This document shows, in pieces, positions 46,669-56,617 of a stretch of DNA of 64,000 nt. Every line of letters begins with the position of its first letter. The first letter of the stretch is position 1. A program made the position numbers and the translations under genes. The notes beneath the pieces are model-generated. The model made no database searches and was not told the DNA's origin. It saw only the letters and a list, made by a program, of their open reading frames with translations. Source of the stretch: Burkholderiales bacterium (GTDB lineage Bacteria > Pseudomonadota > Gammaproteobacteria > Burkholderiales > UBA11063); the NCBI GenBank assembly GCA_019748155.1, contig JAIEPY010000022.1, forward strand, positions 1 to 64,000. Reading direction: 5' to 3'.

Positions 46669-49491
46669 TCAATGAGCGGCACCCCAATTATTTGCGGCTT
46701 TAACTTCAACTTCCAGCGGAACGGCTAATTGCGTTTTTTCATTCATTAAGCGTGCTAGATTGGCCATAACAATCTCAACTTCATTATTTGGTACCTGAAA
46801 GATTAATTCATCATGTACTTGCAATATCATTTTAGTTTGTAAATCTTCCTGAGCTAACCATTGATTAACATTGAGCATAGCGATTTTAATAATATCAGCA
46901 GCAGAGCCTTGCATCGGTGCATTGAGTGCTAAACGTTCTTCAGCCTGGCGCAGGATATTATTACCAGAATTAATGTTTGCCAGATAGATTTTACGACCAT
47001 AGATGGTTTCTACATAGCCATCACGATGGGCAAATTTTTTGATGTTTTCCATAAAGGCACTCACGCTAGGGTACTGAGCAAAGTAGTTATCAATGTATAG
47101 CTTAGCTGCAGCACGTTCAATTTTTAATTCTTTAGCCAAACCAAAAACTGATTTACCATAGATTAAACCAAAATTAATTGATTTGGCATAGCGCCGTTCA
47201 TCTTTGCTAATCTCTTCAATGGGTTTATGAAAGATTTGGCTAGCTGTGGCTAAATGAATATCAGCTCCGCTATTAAACGCAGCAATCAAGTTTTTATCCT
47301 GACTGATGTGGGCTAATATTCTAAGTTCTATCTGTGAATAGTCGGCACAAATTAGCTGACAGCCATCTGGTACAATAAAACACTCACGAATTGCTTGCCC
47401 ATAGTCACTCCGTACTGGAATATTTTGTAAATTGGGATCCTTGGAAGATAGTCTGCCGGAGGTTACAATAGTCTGCTCAAGTGAAGTATGAACTAATTGC
47501 TCGCTATCTGCATATTCCGGGAGTCTATCAATATAGGTATTAAGGAGTTTATTTAGATAGCGGTATTCCAGCAATTCATCCGCAATGCTAAAACCAGCAG
47601 CTGCTAAAATGGATAATGATTCTTCATCCGTAGAATAGCCACTGGTATTTTTTTTAATTCCATTGGTAGGTAGTTTTAATTGATTGAATAAAATATCCTG
47701 AAGCTGCTTAGGTGAATTGACATTAAAGACGCACTTTGCCTGCATTTGAATTGAATCTTCCAACTTACGCAATTTATCATGCATTTCCTGTGATAAAAGC
47801 TTTAAACGAGTAATATCAATTTTCATCCCGACTTTTTCCAGCTGAAATAATAGTCCGGCAAGTGGTAATTCCACTTGTAAATAAAGCTTTTGTTCTTCTT
47901 GGCTTAAAGATAAAAGAATATTCTGGTGCACTTCCAATATGTTTTGTGAGTTAGCGGTGATAAAAGTTAGCTTTTCTTGTGCTCCGAGAGTACTAAAGTT
48001 AATTCGTTTGGCGCCTTTACCTAAAAATTCAGCATAACTTTGACATTGAGCTTGAGGAATAATACGGTTAATGATTGAGGCTAAATCATTAGTTTGTAGT
48101 GAGTTTTGAATATAACTAGCAAGTTGCAGATCTCCAGTTACTGAATTTAGACTGATATTATATTGTGCTAAGATATAAAGTTGTTTTTTATAATCAAAAC
48201 AGATTTTGGGTAATTCACTTTGCCAGTATTTAGCTAAAATTAATAACTTTTGTTGAGTTTCGCTATCATCTGCAAAAAGTAATTCTTGAGTATTTGTATT
48301 AGACAGCTCAATTAGATAAAGGGTAGTGTTGCTGATGATTGCGACGGCACACAGTTGTGAGCTTGTGTTGCTATTATCATCAAGATAAATATTAAACGCA
48401 GTTTCTTTAGCTTCAGCAATCAGCATGCTAATCACGCTTTGTAGTTCGGCTACGGTTTGTATCTTAGCAATATGCTTATTTTGTGGTGCAGGCGCTATGT
48501 TTTGCTGGTAATCACTGTTCGCATTACTCGAAAATAGATCGCTATCTTCTTCTATTGAGTCGCTGGTAGTGCTTACTATGCTACTTGAGTTACTAACGAG
48601 GGAAGCAGTCGCTGGTGTAATTGTTGCAAGTTGTGCTTCTGCTTCTTTTAACCAGGTGCGGAAATTTAATTCACGGTAAACCTCAGCAAGTTTACTCCAA
48701 TTCGCTGATTTTAACCGGAGATTTTCAAGTCTATTAATATCATAACTATCAATGTTAACCTGACAGTCAATTGTAATTAGTTTTTGTGCGGTTGGTAGCC
48801 ATTCAATTGCCTGACGGAAATTTTCGCCAACCACTCCGGATAGTTTCTCTTGATTGATGATTAAGTTAGCGATTGAGTCAAATTCTGTTAACCATTTTTG
48901 TGCAGTTTTAGGGCCGCATTTATGTACACCTGGCACATTATCAACACTATCGCCAATCAGCGAGAGGTAGTCAATTATTTGATCAGGGCGCACGCCAAAT
49001 TTGTCAATAACTCCATGATGATCCAAGATTTCATTAGTCATGGTATTTACCAAAATAATCTTATCATCGACAATCTGTGCAAAATCCTTATCGCCAGTTG
49101 CAATTAAAATCTGGTAACCTAATGCTGCGTATTTTTTAGCAATAGTTGCAATTACATCATCGGCTTCGACGCCATCTTGGATAATTACCGGAATCCCCAG
49201 ATCTGCGATTAATTCATGGATATATGGGAATTGAACTTTGAGCTCATCTGGCGTTTCGCGGCGGTTGGCTTTGTATTCAGGATAAATTTCGTCTCGAAAA
49301 GTTTTACCTTTGGCATCAAAAACACAGACCCAGTTGGTGGTGGTATATTTCTTCTGCATTTGTTTAAGCATGTTAACAATGCCATAAATTGCATTGGTTG
49401 GCATTCCATTCGGTGCGCTTAGGTTTTTAACGGCGTAGAATGCGCGAAAGATAAATGATGATCCGTCGATAAGTAAAATTGTCTTATTCAT
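46669..49491 (-). CDS. polA: DNA polymerase I, exonuclease-proofreading domain degenerate
   Basis: This 940-residue repair and replication polymerase has an N-terminal 5' nuclease (about 1-290) beginning LLIDGSSFIFRAFYAVK. The polymerase domain has DYSQIELRILAHIS, RRYAKSINFGLIYGKS and QVHDELIFQVP. The middle 3'-5' exonuclease fold is present but its catalytic acids are changed: the FDTET position reads FNIYLDD (near residue 364), and the KYDRG position reads DYKKQ. It is probably without proofreading, as in Bacillus and Thermus Pol I. A Ser/Asn-rich linker (about 295-340) separates the nuclease. Confidence 0.94.
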   Translation of the reverse strand: MNKTILLIDGSSFIFRAFYAVKNLSAPNGMPTNAIYGIVNMLKQMQKKYTTTNWVCVFDAKGKTFRDEIYPEYKANRRETPDELKVQFPYIHELIADLGIPVIIQDGVEADDVIATIAKKYAALGYQILIATGDKDFAQIVDDKIILVNTMTNEILDHHGVIDKFGVRPDQIIDYLSLIGDSVDNVPGVHKCGPKTAQKWLTEFDSIANLIINQEKLSGVVGENFRQAIEWLPTAQKLITIDCQVNIDSYDINRLENLRLKSANWSKLAEVYRELNFRTWLKEAEAQLATITPATASLVSNSSSIVSTTSDSIEEDSDLFSSNANSDYQQNIAPAPQNKHIAKIQTVAELQSVISMLIAEAKETAFNIYLDDNSNTSSQLCAVAIISNTTLYLIELSNTNTQELLFADDSETQQKLLILAKYWQSELPKICFDYKKQLYILAQYNISLNSVTGDLQLASYIQNSLQTNDLASIINRIIPQAQCQSYAEFLGKGAKRINFSTLGAQEKLTFITANSQNILEVHQNILLSLSQEEQKLYLQVELPLAGLLFQLEKVGMKIDITRLKLLSQEMHDKLRKLEDSIQMQAKCVFNVNSPKQLQDILFNQLKLPTNGIKKNTSGYSTDEESLSILAAAGFSIADELLEYRYLNKLLNTYIDRLPEYADSEQLVHTSLEQTIVTSGRLSSKDPNLQNIPVRSDYGQAIRECFIVPDGCQLICADYSQIELRILAHISQDKNLIAAFNSGADIHLATASQIFHKPIEEISKDERRYAKSINFGLIYGKSVFGLAKELKIERAAAKLYIDNYFAQYPSVSAFMENIKKFAHRDGYVETIYGRKIYLANINSGNNILRQAEERLALNAPMQGSAADIIKIAMLNVNQWLAQEDLQTKMILQVHDELIFQVPNNEVEIVMANLARLMNEKTQLAVPLEVEVKAANNWGAAH

Positions 49492-49554
49492 GTTTGGGTG
49501 TTTCTTTATTAGATTCGAAGCTGATCTTATTTTATTTGGGTTTTATTTGATGTA

Positions 49555-49630
49555 TGGTGGGGCGTGTCGGATTCGAACCGACGACCAACGGATTAAGAGT
49601 CCGCTGCTCTACCAACTGAGCTAACACCCC
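49555..49630 (-). tRNA. tRNA-Lys (CTT)
   Basis: The 76-nt minus-strand sequence folds as a cloverleaf: acceptor GGGGTGT/ACGCCCC, D arm GCTC/GAGC, anticodon stem GCGGA/TCCGT with loop CTCTTAA (anticodon CTT) and T arm GTCGG/CCGAC with loop TTCGAAT. CCA is encoded. It lies between polA and the SNF2 gene. The rest of 49492-49852 holds a promoter for the helicase and nothing else I recognise. Confidence 0.96.
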
Positions 49631-49783
49631 ATAGAGACGTAATTTTAGCATGTGAGTAAATTTATGTGCGACTTTAATCTGCACCATAGCACTAAAATGG
49701 GACAAATTGAAAGTACTCTTTATTAAAAACCATCTCTAAAGTCTAATTTAAACAAGCAGCCCCATGATTATCTTTTCTTAGAG

Positions 49784-49811
49784 TTTCGAGCCTGTCCGAG
49801 TATAGTATAAT
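49784..49811 (+). promoter_or_regulatory. Putative promoter of the SNF2 helicase
   Basis: TATAAT at 49806-49811 is perfect; TTTCGA at 49784-49789 is a weak -35 with a 16-nt spacer. The gene starts 41 nt downstream. Confidence 0.4.
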
Positions 49812-49852
49812 TATGCGTTATTCTTTTTATAAAAAAATTGAGGTTTTAACTT

Positions 49853-52800
49853 ATGGCACAAAATGAATTGATTTCTGCATATCAGAATTTAGATCCATTA
49901 CGTAAACGAATTTTACAGGTGGTTGCATTAGCTTATCGTGTACCAACTGAACGTTATTATTATGGTTTTGATATAGTAAATTCTCATGGTCTATTTCTAA
50001 AATCATTATTAACACAATTGTCAGTCGATAACAAAGGTAAAGTCGTTACTGAAAAAGAGTATAAGCTATTAATAAATAGCTTGATAAAAGAGAAATTTTT
50101 ATTAAACCGTCATGGTGATTGTGAGATTAATTTTGTGTTTTATTTGTGTAAAGAAGCTCTAAGTCCTGAAAATATTAAACAGTCGCTTCCTTTGATTAGC
50201 GAGAATATGAGTTTCAACTCAAAAGTTAAATTTAATAGTTGGCATAAATTTAATCTCTACGATGAAACCACAGTCTCACATGATGATATGCGACTCTTGA
50301 ACATTGCAATTCATACCAATGATGTGAAAATTTTTGAAGCGACTTGGAATGAAATGCAACAGCTTCAGGTTTTAACTATGTTTCGTCATTTATTTTATCG
50401 GGTTACGCTAGATGATGAATGGGTAAAATCACGTTTGGCGATTTATCAACAGATTTTGTGCGTGGTTAAATTAACTAGCGACGTTGGTTATGCTGCAGAT
50501 CAGGTAAAAGATTATGATTGTTGGGTTAAATTATTTTTAACACTACCACAGCCCAAAGAGCGCAAAAACTTTCCACTATTAAGTGCGCAATTAAATCAAC
50601 TAAATATTCATTATGCGAATTATTCAATTATCGTGGGGCAAGAGACTAGCAATCAATGGGCAAAAAATTTTAGTGCTGCTCGTGAGTCATTAATCTTGGG
50701 TGAAGCTATTGATGCAGTTAAGAAATTTGAGTTATCAATTCGTGAATTTAGTACATTCGCGCCGCGTGATCATTGGTTTTGGCTAAGCGATGCGAGCATT
50801 TTATATATGATTGGCTTAATTCGTAGTGGCAAGGTAAGTAAAATTGCGTCAACAATTGTTAACCGTCTGGATAAGCAACCACATTTGCAGGTGCTTACTA
50901 TCATATTTGCGGGGATAAATTCGCTGGTTAATAATGATCTGGAAGCTGCCAAACATTATATTGCAATAGCTCGACCATTTTTTCTAAATTTGGCAAGTAC
51001 TAACTTACGTAATATTACCGAATACGCACTTTACAGTTGGCTATGTTTATTAGTGACGCCAGCGGAGCTTAAATGGGATACAGTTAAACATTATTTCAAA
51101 ATATGTCAGGAGCAAAATTCCCCATTAGCTAAAACTATCTATAGCGAACTAATTTTAAATCATGAGCCTGATAACACGGCTGCGCAAGAAGCATTAAAAC
51201 ACTCTCCATATAATGGTTTGAATTTATTAGAACTAGTTTCGATAAAAAAAGAATGGGAATATACGGTTGATAAATTAGCTGCATTACTTGCAACTAATGA
51301 CGATGCTAAGGCTAAGAAGATTGCAGGCGCGGATAAGCGGTTAATTTGGCTGTTAGATCCACTCAAAAGTGAGGTTGTGGTATTAGAACAGCAAGCCAAA
51401 AAAAATGGTGGCTGGACTGGTGGAAAAAATGTTACTACTACACGCCTAGCCAAGCGAACCGATCTTGAGTATATTACACCGCAAGATAATGCGGGGATTT
51501 TTGCGCTCGAGCCAGACCCGTACCGTAAGAATAGTTATATTTGGAACTACTCACGCCTATTACTAAATTTGGTGGGGCATCCTAATTTGTTTGACTATAA
51601 TAATCATGAGCTTCAGCTTGAGTTAATCAAAGATAATCCGGAATTGATTGTTAAATCAACTAAAGATGGATTTAAATTACAGCTTTCACATATTGCTAAA
51701 CAAAGTGGGATTGGCATTGAAAAAATTAGCGCGAGTAAATATAAATTGATTGAGTTTGATGAGCAAATGGTTAATCTTGGGCAATTGATCAATAAAGGGG
51801 TTACACTTCCAGTGGTAGCCAAAGATCGTTTATTGGATATTGTGTGTAAAACGAACCCAAATCTAAAAATTAATGCGGATATTGTCGATGAAAATTTACC
51901 GACGGCTGATGCTAATAGTACGCTGCATGTCCAATTAACTCCGAGTGGGGAAGGGTTGTTACTTAATGTGTTTATGCGTCCGTTTGGAACTAAAGGTGGC
52001 TATTATTTACCAGCGCAAGGTTTGAGCGCGCAAGTAACGCAGGATAATAATGGTAAGCCAGTTAAATTAGTGCGTAAATTTAAGCTAGAAACTAGCCAAT
52101 ATAATGAGCTAGTTGATGGTTGCCCAATTCTAAATTTAGCTCAGCTAAGTAATTATGAATGGGACTTTGATGACCTTGAGCAAGCTTTACAGCTATTATC
52201 TGAGCTTCATACATATAAACAACAGGGGCATGCACTAAATATCGAGTGGCCAAAAGGTGAATCACTGAAATTCAAGGGAAATTTATCTACTCAAGGTTTG
52301 AAAATCAAGATTAAGAGTCAGCAACAATGGTTTGAATATGATGGCGAAATTGAGATTAATGACAATGAGGTGCTAAATTTAAAAACATTATTAAGCTTAC
52401 TGGATGGAGACAATGGTAGTCGTTTTGTTAAGTTAGAAGATGGGCAATTCGTGGCGCTTACTGAGAGTTTTAGACTGCAATTAGCAGAATTAAAAACGAT
52501 TAGTGAGGGTGATAAAGTCTTTAACTTAGGTAGCGGAGTTTTGGATGATTTGGCGAGTGAGGCAAATGAGGCTAAAGTTGATAAAAAGTGGCAAGAGCAT
52601 ATTAAAAATGTTCGGGCAAGAAGCCAGTTTACGCCAGTTCTTCCAACTACTTTGCAAGCTGAACTTCGCGATTATCAATTAGAAGGATTTAATTATTTAT
52701 CGCGCTTGACTAACTGGAATATTGGTGCTTGTTTAGCCGATGATATGGGATTGGGTAAGACGGTGCAGGCAATTGCCTTATTGTTGGAACAAGCAGAATA

Positions 52801-54031
52801 TGGTCCAAGTTTGGTAATTGCGCCAACTTCAGTGTGTTTTAATTGGGTGGATGAGCTGAATAAATTTGCTCCAAGTCTAAATGTTTCACTACTTCATAAT
52901 GAGAATCAACGCGAACAATCAATTGCTGGGGTCACTGCTGGTGATGTGCTGGTCTGTAGCTATAATCTTTTACAATATGAAAGTACACCCCTGCAATCCC
53001 AAGAGTGGAATTTATTGGTTCTTGATGAAGCCCAAAATATTAAAAATCACACCACCAAGCGTTTTAAAGCAGCCTGTGAACTAAATGCCAAACGCCGAAT
53101 TGCTCTATCTGGTACGCCGATTGAAAATCATCTGGGTGAATTGTGGAGTTTATTTAGATTTTTAAATCCGGGCCTATTAGGTAGTTTAGATAAATTTCAG
53201 AAGAAGTTTATTACCCCAATTAGTAATAAAAATAAGATTGCCAAACAAACGCTAAAAAATTTGATTCAACCGTATGTGTTACGCCGGACGAAAACTCAAG
53301 TATTGAGTGAGTTACCACCAAAAATTGAACAGTCGATTTATGTTGAGCCAAGCAATGAAGAAATGGCATTTTATGAAGTGGTAAGGCAAAGAGCATTGGC
53401 TAATATTGCCAACTTAAATGCCGATGAAAATAAACGCTTCAGTATTTTGGCAGAGATTACCCGCTTACGTCAGGCTTGCTGCCACTCATCACTGGTTGAT
53501 GAAAATATAAAATTAGAAAATAGTAAACTCACCGCCTTTTTAGAATTAGTGCAGGAATTAATCGAAAATAAACATAAGGTCTTGGTATTTAGTCAATATG
53601 TGCGTTATCTAGAAATCGTCCAGCAAACGCTACGTGATAATAAGATTGACTATCAGTATATTGATGGTTCAACAGCGATTAATCAACGTAAAACTGCCGT
53701 GGCAGAATTCCAAAGCGGTAAAGGTGGCGATGTCTTTTTAATTAGTCTTAAAGCTGGTGGTACCGGGCTTAATCTTACTGCGGCGGACTATGTGATTATC
53801 CTTGATCCATGGTGGAATCCGGCGGTTGAGGATCAGGCGGCTGATCGGGCGCACCGGATGGGGCAACAACGTCCGGTTACCGTTTATCGCTTGATTATGA
53901 AAAATTCAATTGAAGAAAAAATTATTCATATGCATAAAGATAAGCGTGATTTGGCTGGTGATTTATTATCTGGTCAGGATGTGGCTGGAAAATTAAGCGA
54001 AGATGATTTAATTAATCTGATGAAACTCTAG
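49853..54031 (+). CDS. SNF2-family DNA translocase/helicase
   Basis: This 1392-residue protein has a C-terminal SNF2 ATPase core (about 930-1390): Walker A DDMGLGKTVQA near residue 965, LDEAQNIKN near 1055, SGTPIENHLGELWSL, FLISLKAGGTGLNL and motif VI DRAHRMGQQRPV. The 900-residue N-terminus has no motif I recognise but is acidic and helical. It is not RapA, whose order differs. Such enzymes move along double-stranded DNA. GAGG precedes ATG 49853. It may be housekeeping or part of the accessory region that follows. Confidence 0.85.
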   Translation: MAQNELISAYQNLDPLRKRILQVVALAYRVPTERYYYGFDIVNSHGLFLKSLLTQLSVDNKGKVVTEKEYKLLINSLIKEKFLLNRHGDCEINFVFYLCKEALSPENIKQSLPLISENMSFNSKVKFNSWHKFNLYDETTVSHDDMRLLNIAIHTNDVKIFEATWNEMQQLQVLTMFRHLFYRVTLDDEWVKSRLAIYQQILCVVKLTSDVGYAADQVKDYDCWVKLFLTLPQPKERKNFPLLSAQLNQLNIHYANYSIIVGQETSNQWAKNFSAARESLILGEAIDAVKKFELSIREFSTFAPRDHWFWLSDASILYMIGLIRSGKVSKIASTIVNRLDKQPHLQVLTIIFAGINSLVNNDLEAAKHYIAIARPFFLNLASTNLRNITEYALYSWLCLLVTPAELKWDTVKHYFKICQEQNSPLAKTIYSELILNHEPDNTAAQEALKHSPYNGLNLLELVSIKKEWEYTVDKLAALLATNDDAKAKKIAGADKRLIWLLDPLKSEVVVLEQQAKKNGGWTGGKNVTTTRLAKRTDLEYITPQDNAGIFALEPDPYRKNSYIWNYSRLLLNLVGHPNLFDYNNHELQLELIKDNPELIVKSTKDGFKLQLSHIAKQSGIGIEKISASKYKLIEFDEQMVNLGQLINKGVTLPVVAKDRLLDIVCKTNPNLKINADIVDENLPTADANSTLHVQLTPSGEGLLLNVFMRPFGTKGGYYLPAQGLSAQVTQDNNGKPVKLVRKFKLETSQYNELVDGCPILNLAQLSNYEWDFDDLEQALQLLSELHTYKQQGHALNIEWPKGESLKFKGNLSTQGLKIKIKSQQQWFEYDGEIEINDNEVLNLKTLLSLLDGDNGSRFVKLEDGQFVALTESFRLQLAELKTISEGDKVFNLGSGVLDDLASEANEAKVDKKWQEHIKNVRARSQFTPVLPTTLQAELRDYQLEGFNYLSRLTNWNIGACLADDMGLGKTVQAIALLLEQAEYGPSLVIAPTSVCFNWVDELNKFAPSLNVSLLHNENQREQSIAGVTAGDVLVCSYNLLQYESTPLQSQEWNLLVLDEAQNIKNHTTKRFKAACELNAKRRIALSGTPIENHLGELWSLFRFLNPGLLGSLDKFQKKFITPISNKNKIAKQTLKNLIQPYVLRRTKTQVLSELPPKIEQSIYVEPSNEEMAFYEVVRQRALANIANLNADENKRFSILAEITRLRQACCHSSLVDENIKLENSKLTAFLELVQELIENKHKVLVFSQYVRYLEIVQQTLRDNKIDYQYIDGSTAINQRKTAVAEFQSGKGGDVFLISLKAGGTGLNLTAADYVIILDPWWNPAVEDQAADRAHRMGQQRPVTVYRLIMKNSIEEKIIHMHKDKRDLAGDLLSGQDVAGKLSEDDLINLMKL

Positions 54032-54119
54032 GGAGCTAAGATGTATTTATTTTGTTTTGCAAAAAGAAGATGAATAGATTAAAAATTAATTGCTTATGAT
54101 ATTGTGAGGTTCGTTGGAT

Positions 54120-55529
54120 ATGAGTTTAATTGAGCAAATTGCACTAGGTGAAAGTAAGACCTTGGAATTAAAACAGGAGTTACCAAGTTCAGAACAAATT
54201 GCGAGAACTATACTTGCCTTTGCGAATACCAGTGGTGGTAAGCTGGTGATCGGTGTTGATGATCAGCGGCAAATTATTGGTATTGCCACCGATGATATTT
54301 TTGCGTTGCAAGATAAAATTACTTCTATGATTTTTGATGGCTGTCATCCAAATATTTTACCTGAAATTTATACAATTAATCATGAAGATAGGTTATTGCT
54401 GGTTATCGAAGCATTTCGTGGTAATTTGTTACCCTATTATCTTAAAAAAGATGGTAAAAATAATGGTACTTATATACGGATTGGCGCAACGAATCGCAGA
54501 GCGAGCTTAGAAAATATTATTGATCTAGAGCGGCAACGGCTTAATTTAGCTTATGATGAAGAAATTAATTACGATGTGGAATTTTCAAGTTTGGATTTAG
54601 CGCCACTGGCGAAAGTATTTAAAGAGCAGGATAAGAGCCTAGATGAGCAAAAATTGTTTAGCTTAAAGTTGGCAAAAGAGGAAAATAATGTATTGTATCC
54701 AACAAATGCGCTTTTAATCCTGCTCGGTAAATTCGAGCATTGTCAAGTCAAATGTGCCCGCTTTAAGGGTACGACGATGGATGTATTCATCGATAAAAAA
54801 GAATATAGTGGTGATATGTTTTCTATTTTGGAGTATACACAAAATTTTATTTTAAATCATATTAATTTGCGCGGTGAAATAAGCAGTCTGTATCGTAAAG
54901 ATACTTATGAAATACCACCTGTTGCACTACGCGAAGCATTGATTAACGCGCTGATACACCGTGATTATACCAATGGTGGGCGTGATATTAAAGTTGGTGT
55001 TTATGATGATATTGTGAATATTGTGACACCGGGTGGTTTTCCAAATACGATTACGGCTAGTGATATTGAAGCTGGACGCAGCGAAGCACGCAACAAGGTA
55101 GTTGCCAATGTTTTTAAAACCTTGGGCTTGATTGAGCAATGGGGGAGCGGAATTAAACGGATTAAATCCAGTTGCTTGGAGCATGGTTTATTTATACCAC
55201 AAATAGTTGAGAGTGGGGATTTTGTTGATGTTGAAATCTATCGTCCATTAAACCCGATACTATCCGATACTAAGAAAGTATCGGATAGTATCGGGTTTAA
55301 TGGTATAGTATCGGAAGCCGATAATCACAACGAACAAGAGCAGTTAATTATTAACTATTTGCGTAGTAATAACCGAATTACATCAAAGGGTGTAGAATCT
55401 ATTTTGCTGGTTAAAGAGGCTAGAGCAAGAAGATTGCTAATGACTATGGTTTCGCAAAAAATTATCTCACGTAAAGGTAGCGGGCCCAAGACCTATTATG
55501 TTTTATATGAGGTTAGCAATGCCAGCTAA
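54120..55529 (+). CDS. AlbA_2 / ATP-binding / winged-helix regulator (RecG-like COG2865)
   Basis: This 469-residue protein has three parts. An AlbA_2 (Schlafen-like) domain (about 5-125) includes ESKTLELKQELP and FANTSGGKLVIGV. A GHKL-type ATPase region (about 255-365) has REALINALIHRDYTNGG and EQWGSGIKRI. A winged-helix tail (about 400-469) contains RITSKGVESILLV. Such proteins are DNA-binding regulators, often near defence genes. I use ATG 54120, with GAGG 10 nt upstream, over TTG 54114. The linker near residues 376-395 is encoded by a strong inverted repeat at 55245-55303. Confidence 0.8.
   Translation: MSLIEQIALGESKTLELKQELPSSEQIARTILAFANTSGGKLVIGVDDQRQIIGIATDDIFALQDKITSMIFDGCHPNILPEIYTINHEDRLLLVIEAFRGNLLPYYLKKDGKNNGTYIRIGATNRRASLENIIDLERQRLNLAYDEEINYDVEFSSLDLAPLAKVFKEQDKSLDEQKLFSLKLAKEENNVLYPTNALLILLGKFEHCQVKCARFKGTTMDVFIDKKEYSGDMFSILEYTQNFILNHINLRGEISSLYRKDTYEIPPVALREALINALIHRDYTNGGRDIKVGVYDDIVNIVTPGGFPNTITASDIEAGRSEARNKVVANVFKTLGLIEQWGSGIKRIKSSCLEHGLFIPQIVESGDFVDVEIYRPLNPILSDTKKVSDSIGFNGIVSEADNHNEQEQLIINYLRSNNRITSKGVESILLVKEARARRLLMTMVSQKIISRKGSGPKTYYVLYEVSNAS
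55245..55303. repeat. Perfect 27-bp inverted repeat inside a coding sequence
   Basis: Positions 55245-55271 and 55277-55303 are exact inverted copies with a 5-nt AAGAA spacer. The arms contain CCGATACT at 55254 and 55264 and AGTATCGG at 55277 and 55287, each 10 bp apart; a fifth copy of AGTATCGG lies at 55307. It falls in the linker before the winged helix of the AlbA_2 gene. Confidence 0.9.
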
Positions 55530-55618
55530 TCATAAAATAAACCTAGTGGAATTTAGACAGGCTTTTATGCTAATATACTAAGTTGATTGATAAATAATTA
55601 TTGTTTTAGGAGCAAGTT

Positions 55619-56599
55619 ATGAATGATAAATCTCAAATTTCATTAAAAAATACTAAAGAACAAATACTAGCTGCATATAATGAAGCTTTGGAATTGGTAA
55701 AGAAAAAAAGTCAGGAAACACCTGCACAGCTACAAACTAAGCAGGAAAAACAAAAGCAGGTTGATGAGGTAAAATCAACTGGTTATGAACAAATCGTTAA
55801 TCAGCTAGGCGAATTAAAAGCTAGCTGCACCAATTCGATTGACGAATTTATGCAAACTATCGGTCGTGAGTTTGAGCGGTTTAACAAATTGGAAGCTGCG
55901 ATTAATTTGGAGCAACAACATTTAGATTCCTTATATAGTATAAAAACAGAGTCCGATACCTTGTCTGCGATAATGCTTGCCCATCAAAAAGAAAAAGATG
56001 ATTTTAAATCAAAAATGTTAGATGATGAGATTGCTGGGCGCAATAAACTCAGTCAATTAGAAAATGACTACAAAGAGCATAAAGCGGAATTGGATAAACA
56101 GCGCAAGCGTGAAGAGGAGGAGTATACCTATAATTTAAATCAAACACGTAAAATAGATAAAGATAAATACGAGCAGCAAAAACAAATTGCACTGCAAGAG
56201 ATTACGCTTAAAAAGCAGGAGCTTGATACTCGGGAAAAAGAACTAGCTACTAAAGAGCAAGAGTTTATCTCATTGCAACAGCGTGTAACTAATTTAGAGC
56301 AAGAAATTAATGTTAGAGTTGCGGAAGCTGAAGCAGTCACAACTAAAACGCTGCAAACTGAGTTTAAATATACACAAGCACTGACTGAAGAGCAAAATAA
56401 ACGTAATGTAGAATTATTACAGCAGAAAATTGAGCTCTTAGAGCAAAAAAATACCGAGCAAGCCAAGGTAGTTGAGGCTCTAAATAACAAGTTGCAACAG
56501 GCACAAGAACAGACCCAAAGCATAGCCCATAAAGCATTGGAAACCGCTGCGCAACGTTCAATCTACATTAGCCCCAATGAAATTAGTAATAAGGCATAA
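55619..56599 (+). CDS. Coiled-coil protein of unknown function
   Basis: This 326-residue hydrophilic protein has no signal or membrane segment. From about residue 85 to 310 it is rich in Glu, Lys and Gln with heptad-like spacing (for example KKQELDTREKELATKEQEF), so it is probably a long coiled coil. It has no domain I recognise. AGGAG lies 6 nt upstream of ATG 55619. It sits between the AlbA_2 regulator and the restriction-methyltransferase; a role in that island is inferred only from position. Confidence 0.6.
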   Translation: MNDKSQISLKNTKEQILAAYNEALELVKKKSQETPAQLQTKQEKQKQVDEVKSTGYEQIVNQLGELKASCTNSIDEFMQTIGREFERFNKLEAAINLEQQHLDSLYSIKTESDTLSAIMLAHQKEKDDFKSKMLDDEIAGRNKLSQLENDYKEHKAELDKQRKREEEEYTYNLNQTRKIDKDKYEQQKQIALQEITLKKQELDTREKELATKEQEFISLQQRVTNLEQEINVRVAEAEAVTTKTLQTEFKYTQALTEEQNKRNVELLQQKIELLEQKNTEQAKVVEALNNKLQQAQEQTQSIAHKALETAAQRSIYISPNEISNKA

Positions 56600-56617
56600 G
56601 TGTAACTAATTTATATT

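Noticed and set aside
49853..54031. RapA or a DISARM/Zorya-type defence helicase
   Set aside because: The SNF2 core is C-terminal with an unrecognised 900-residue N-terminus, and the partner genes of those systems are absent.
56140..56523. Cys/Ser-rich minus-strand ORF of 127 residues
   Set aside because: Its odd composition is the antisense of a Glu/Gln/Lys-rich coiled coil; no ribosome site.
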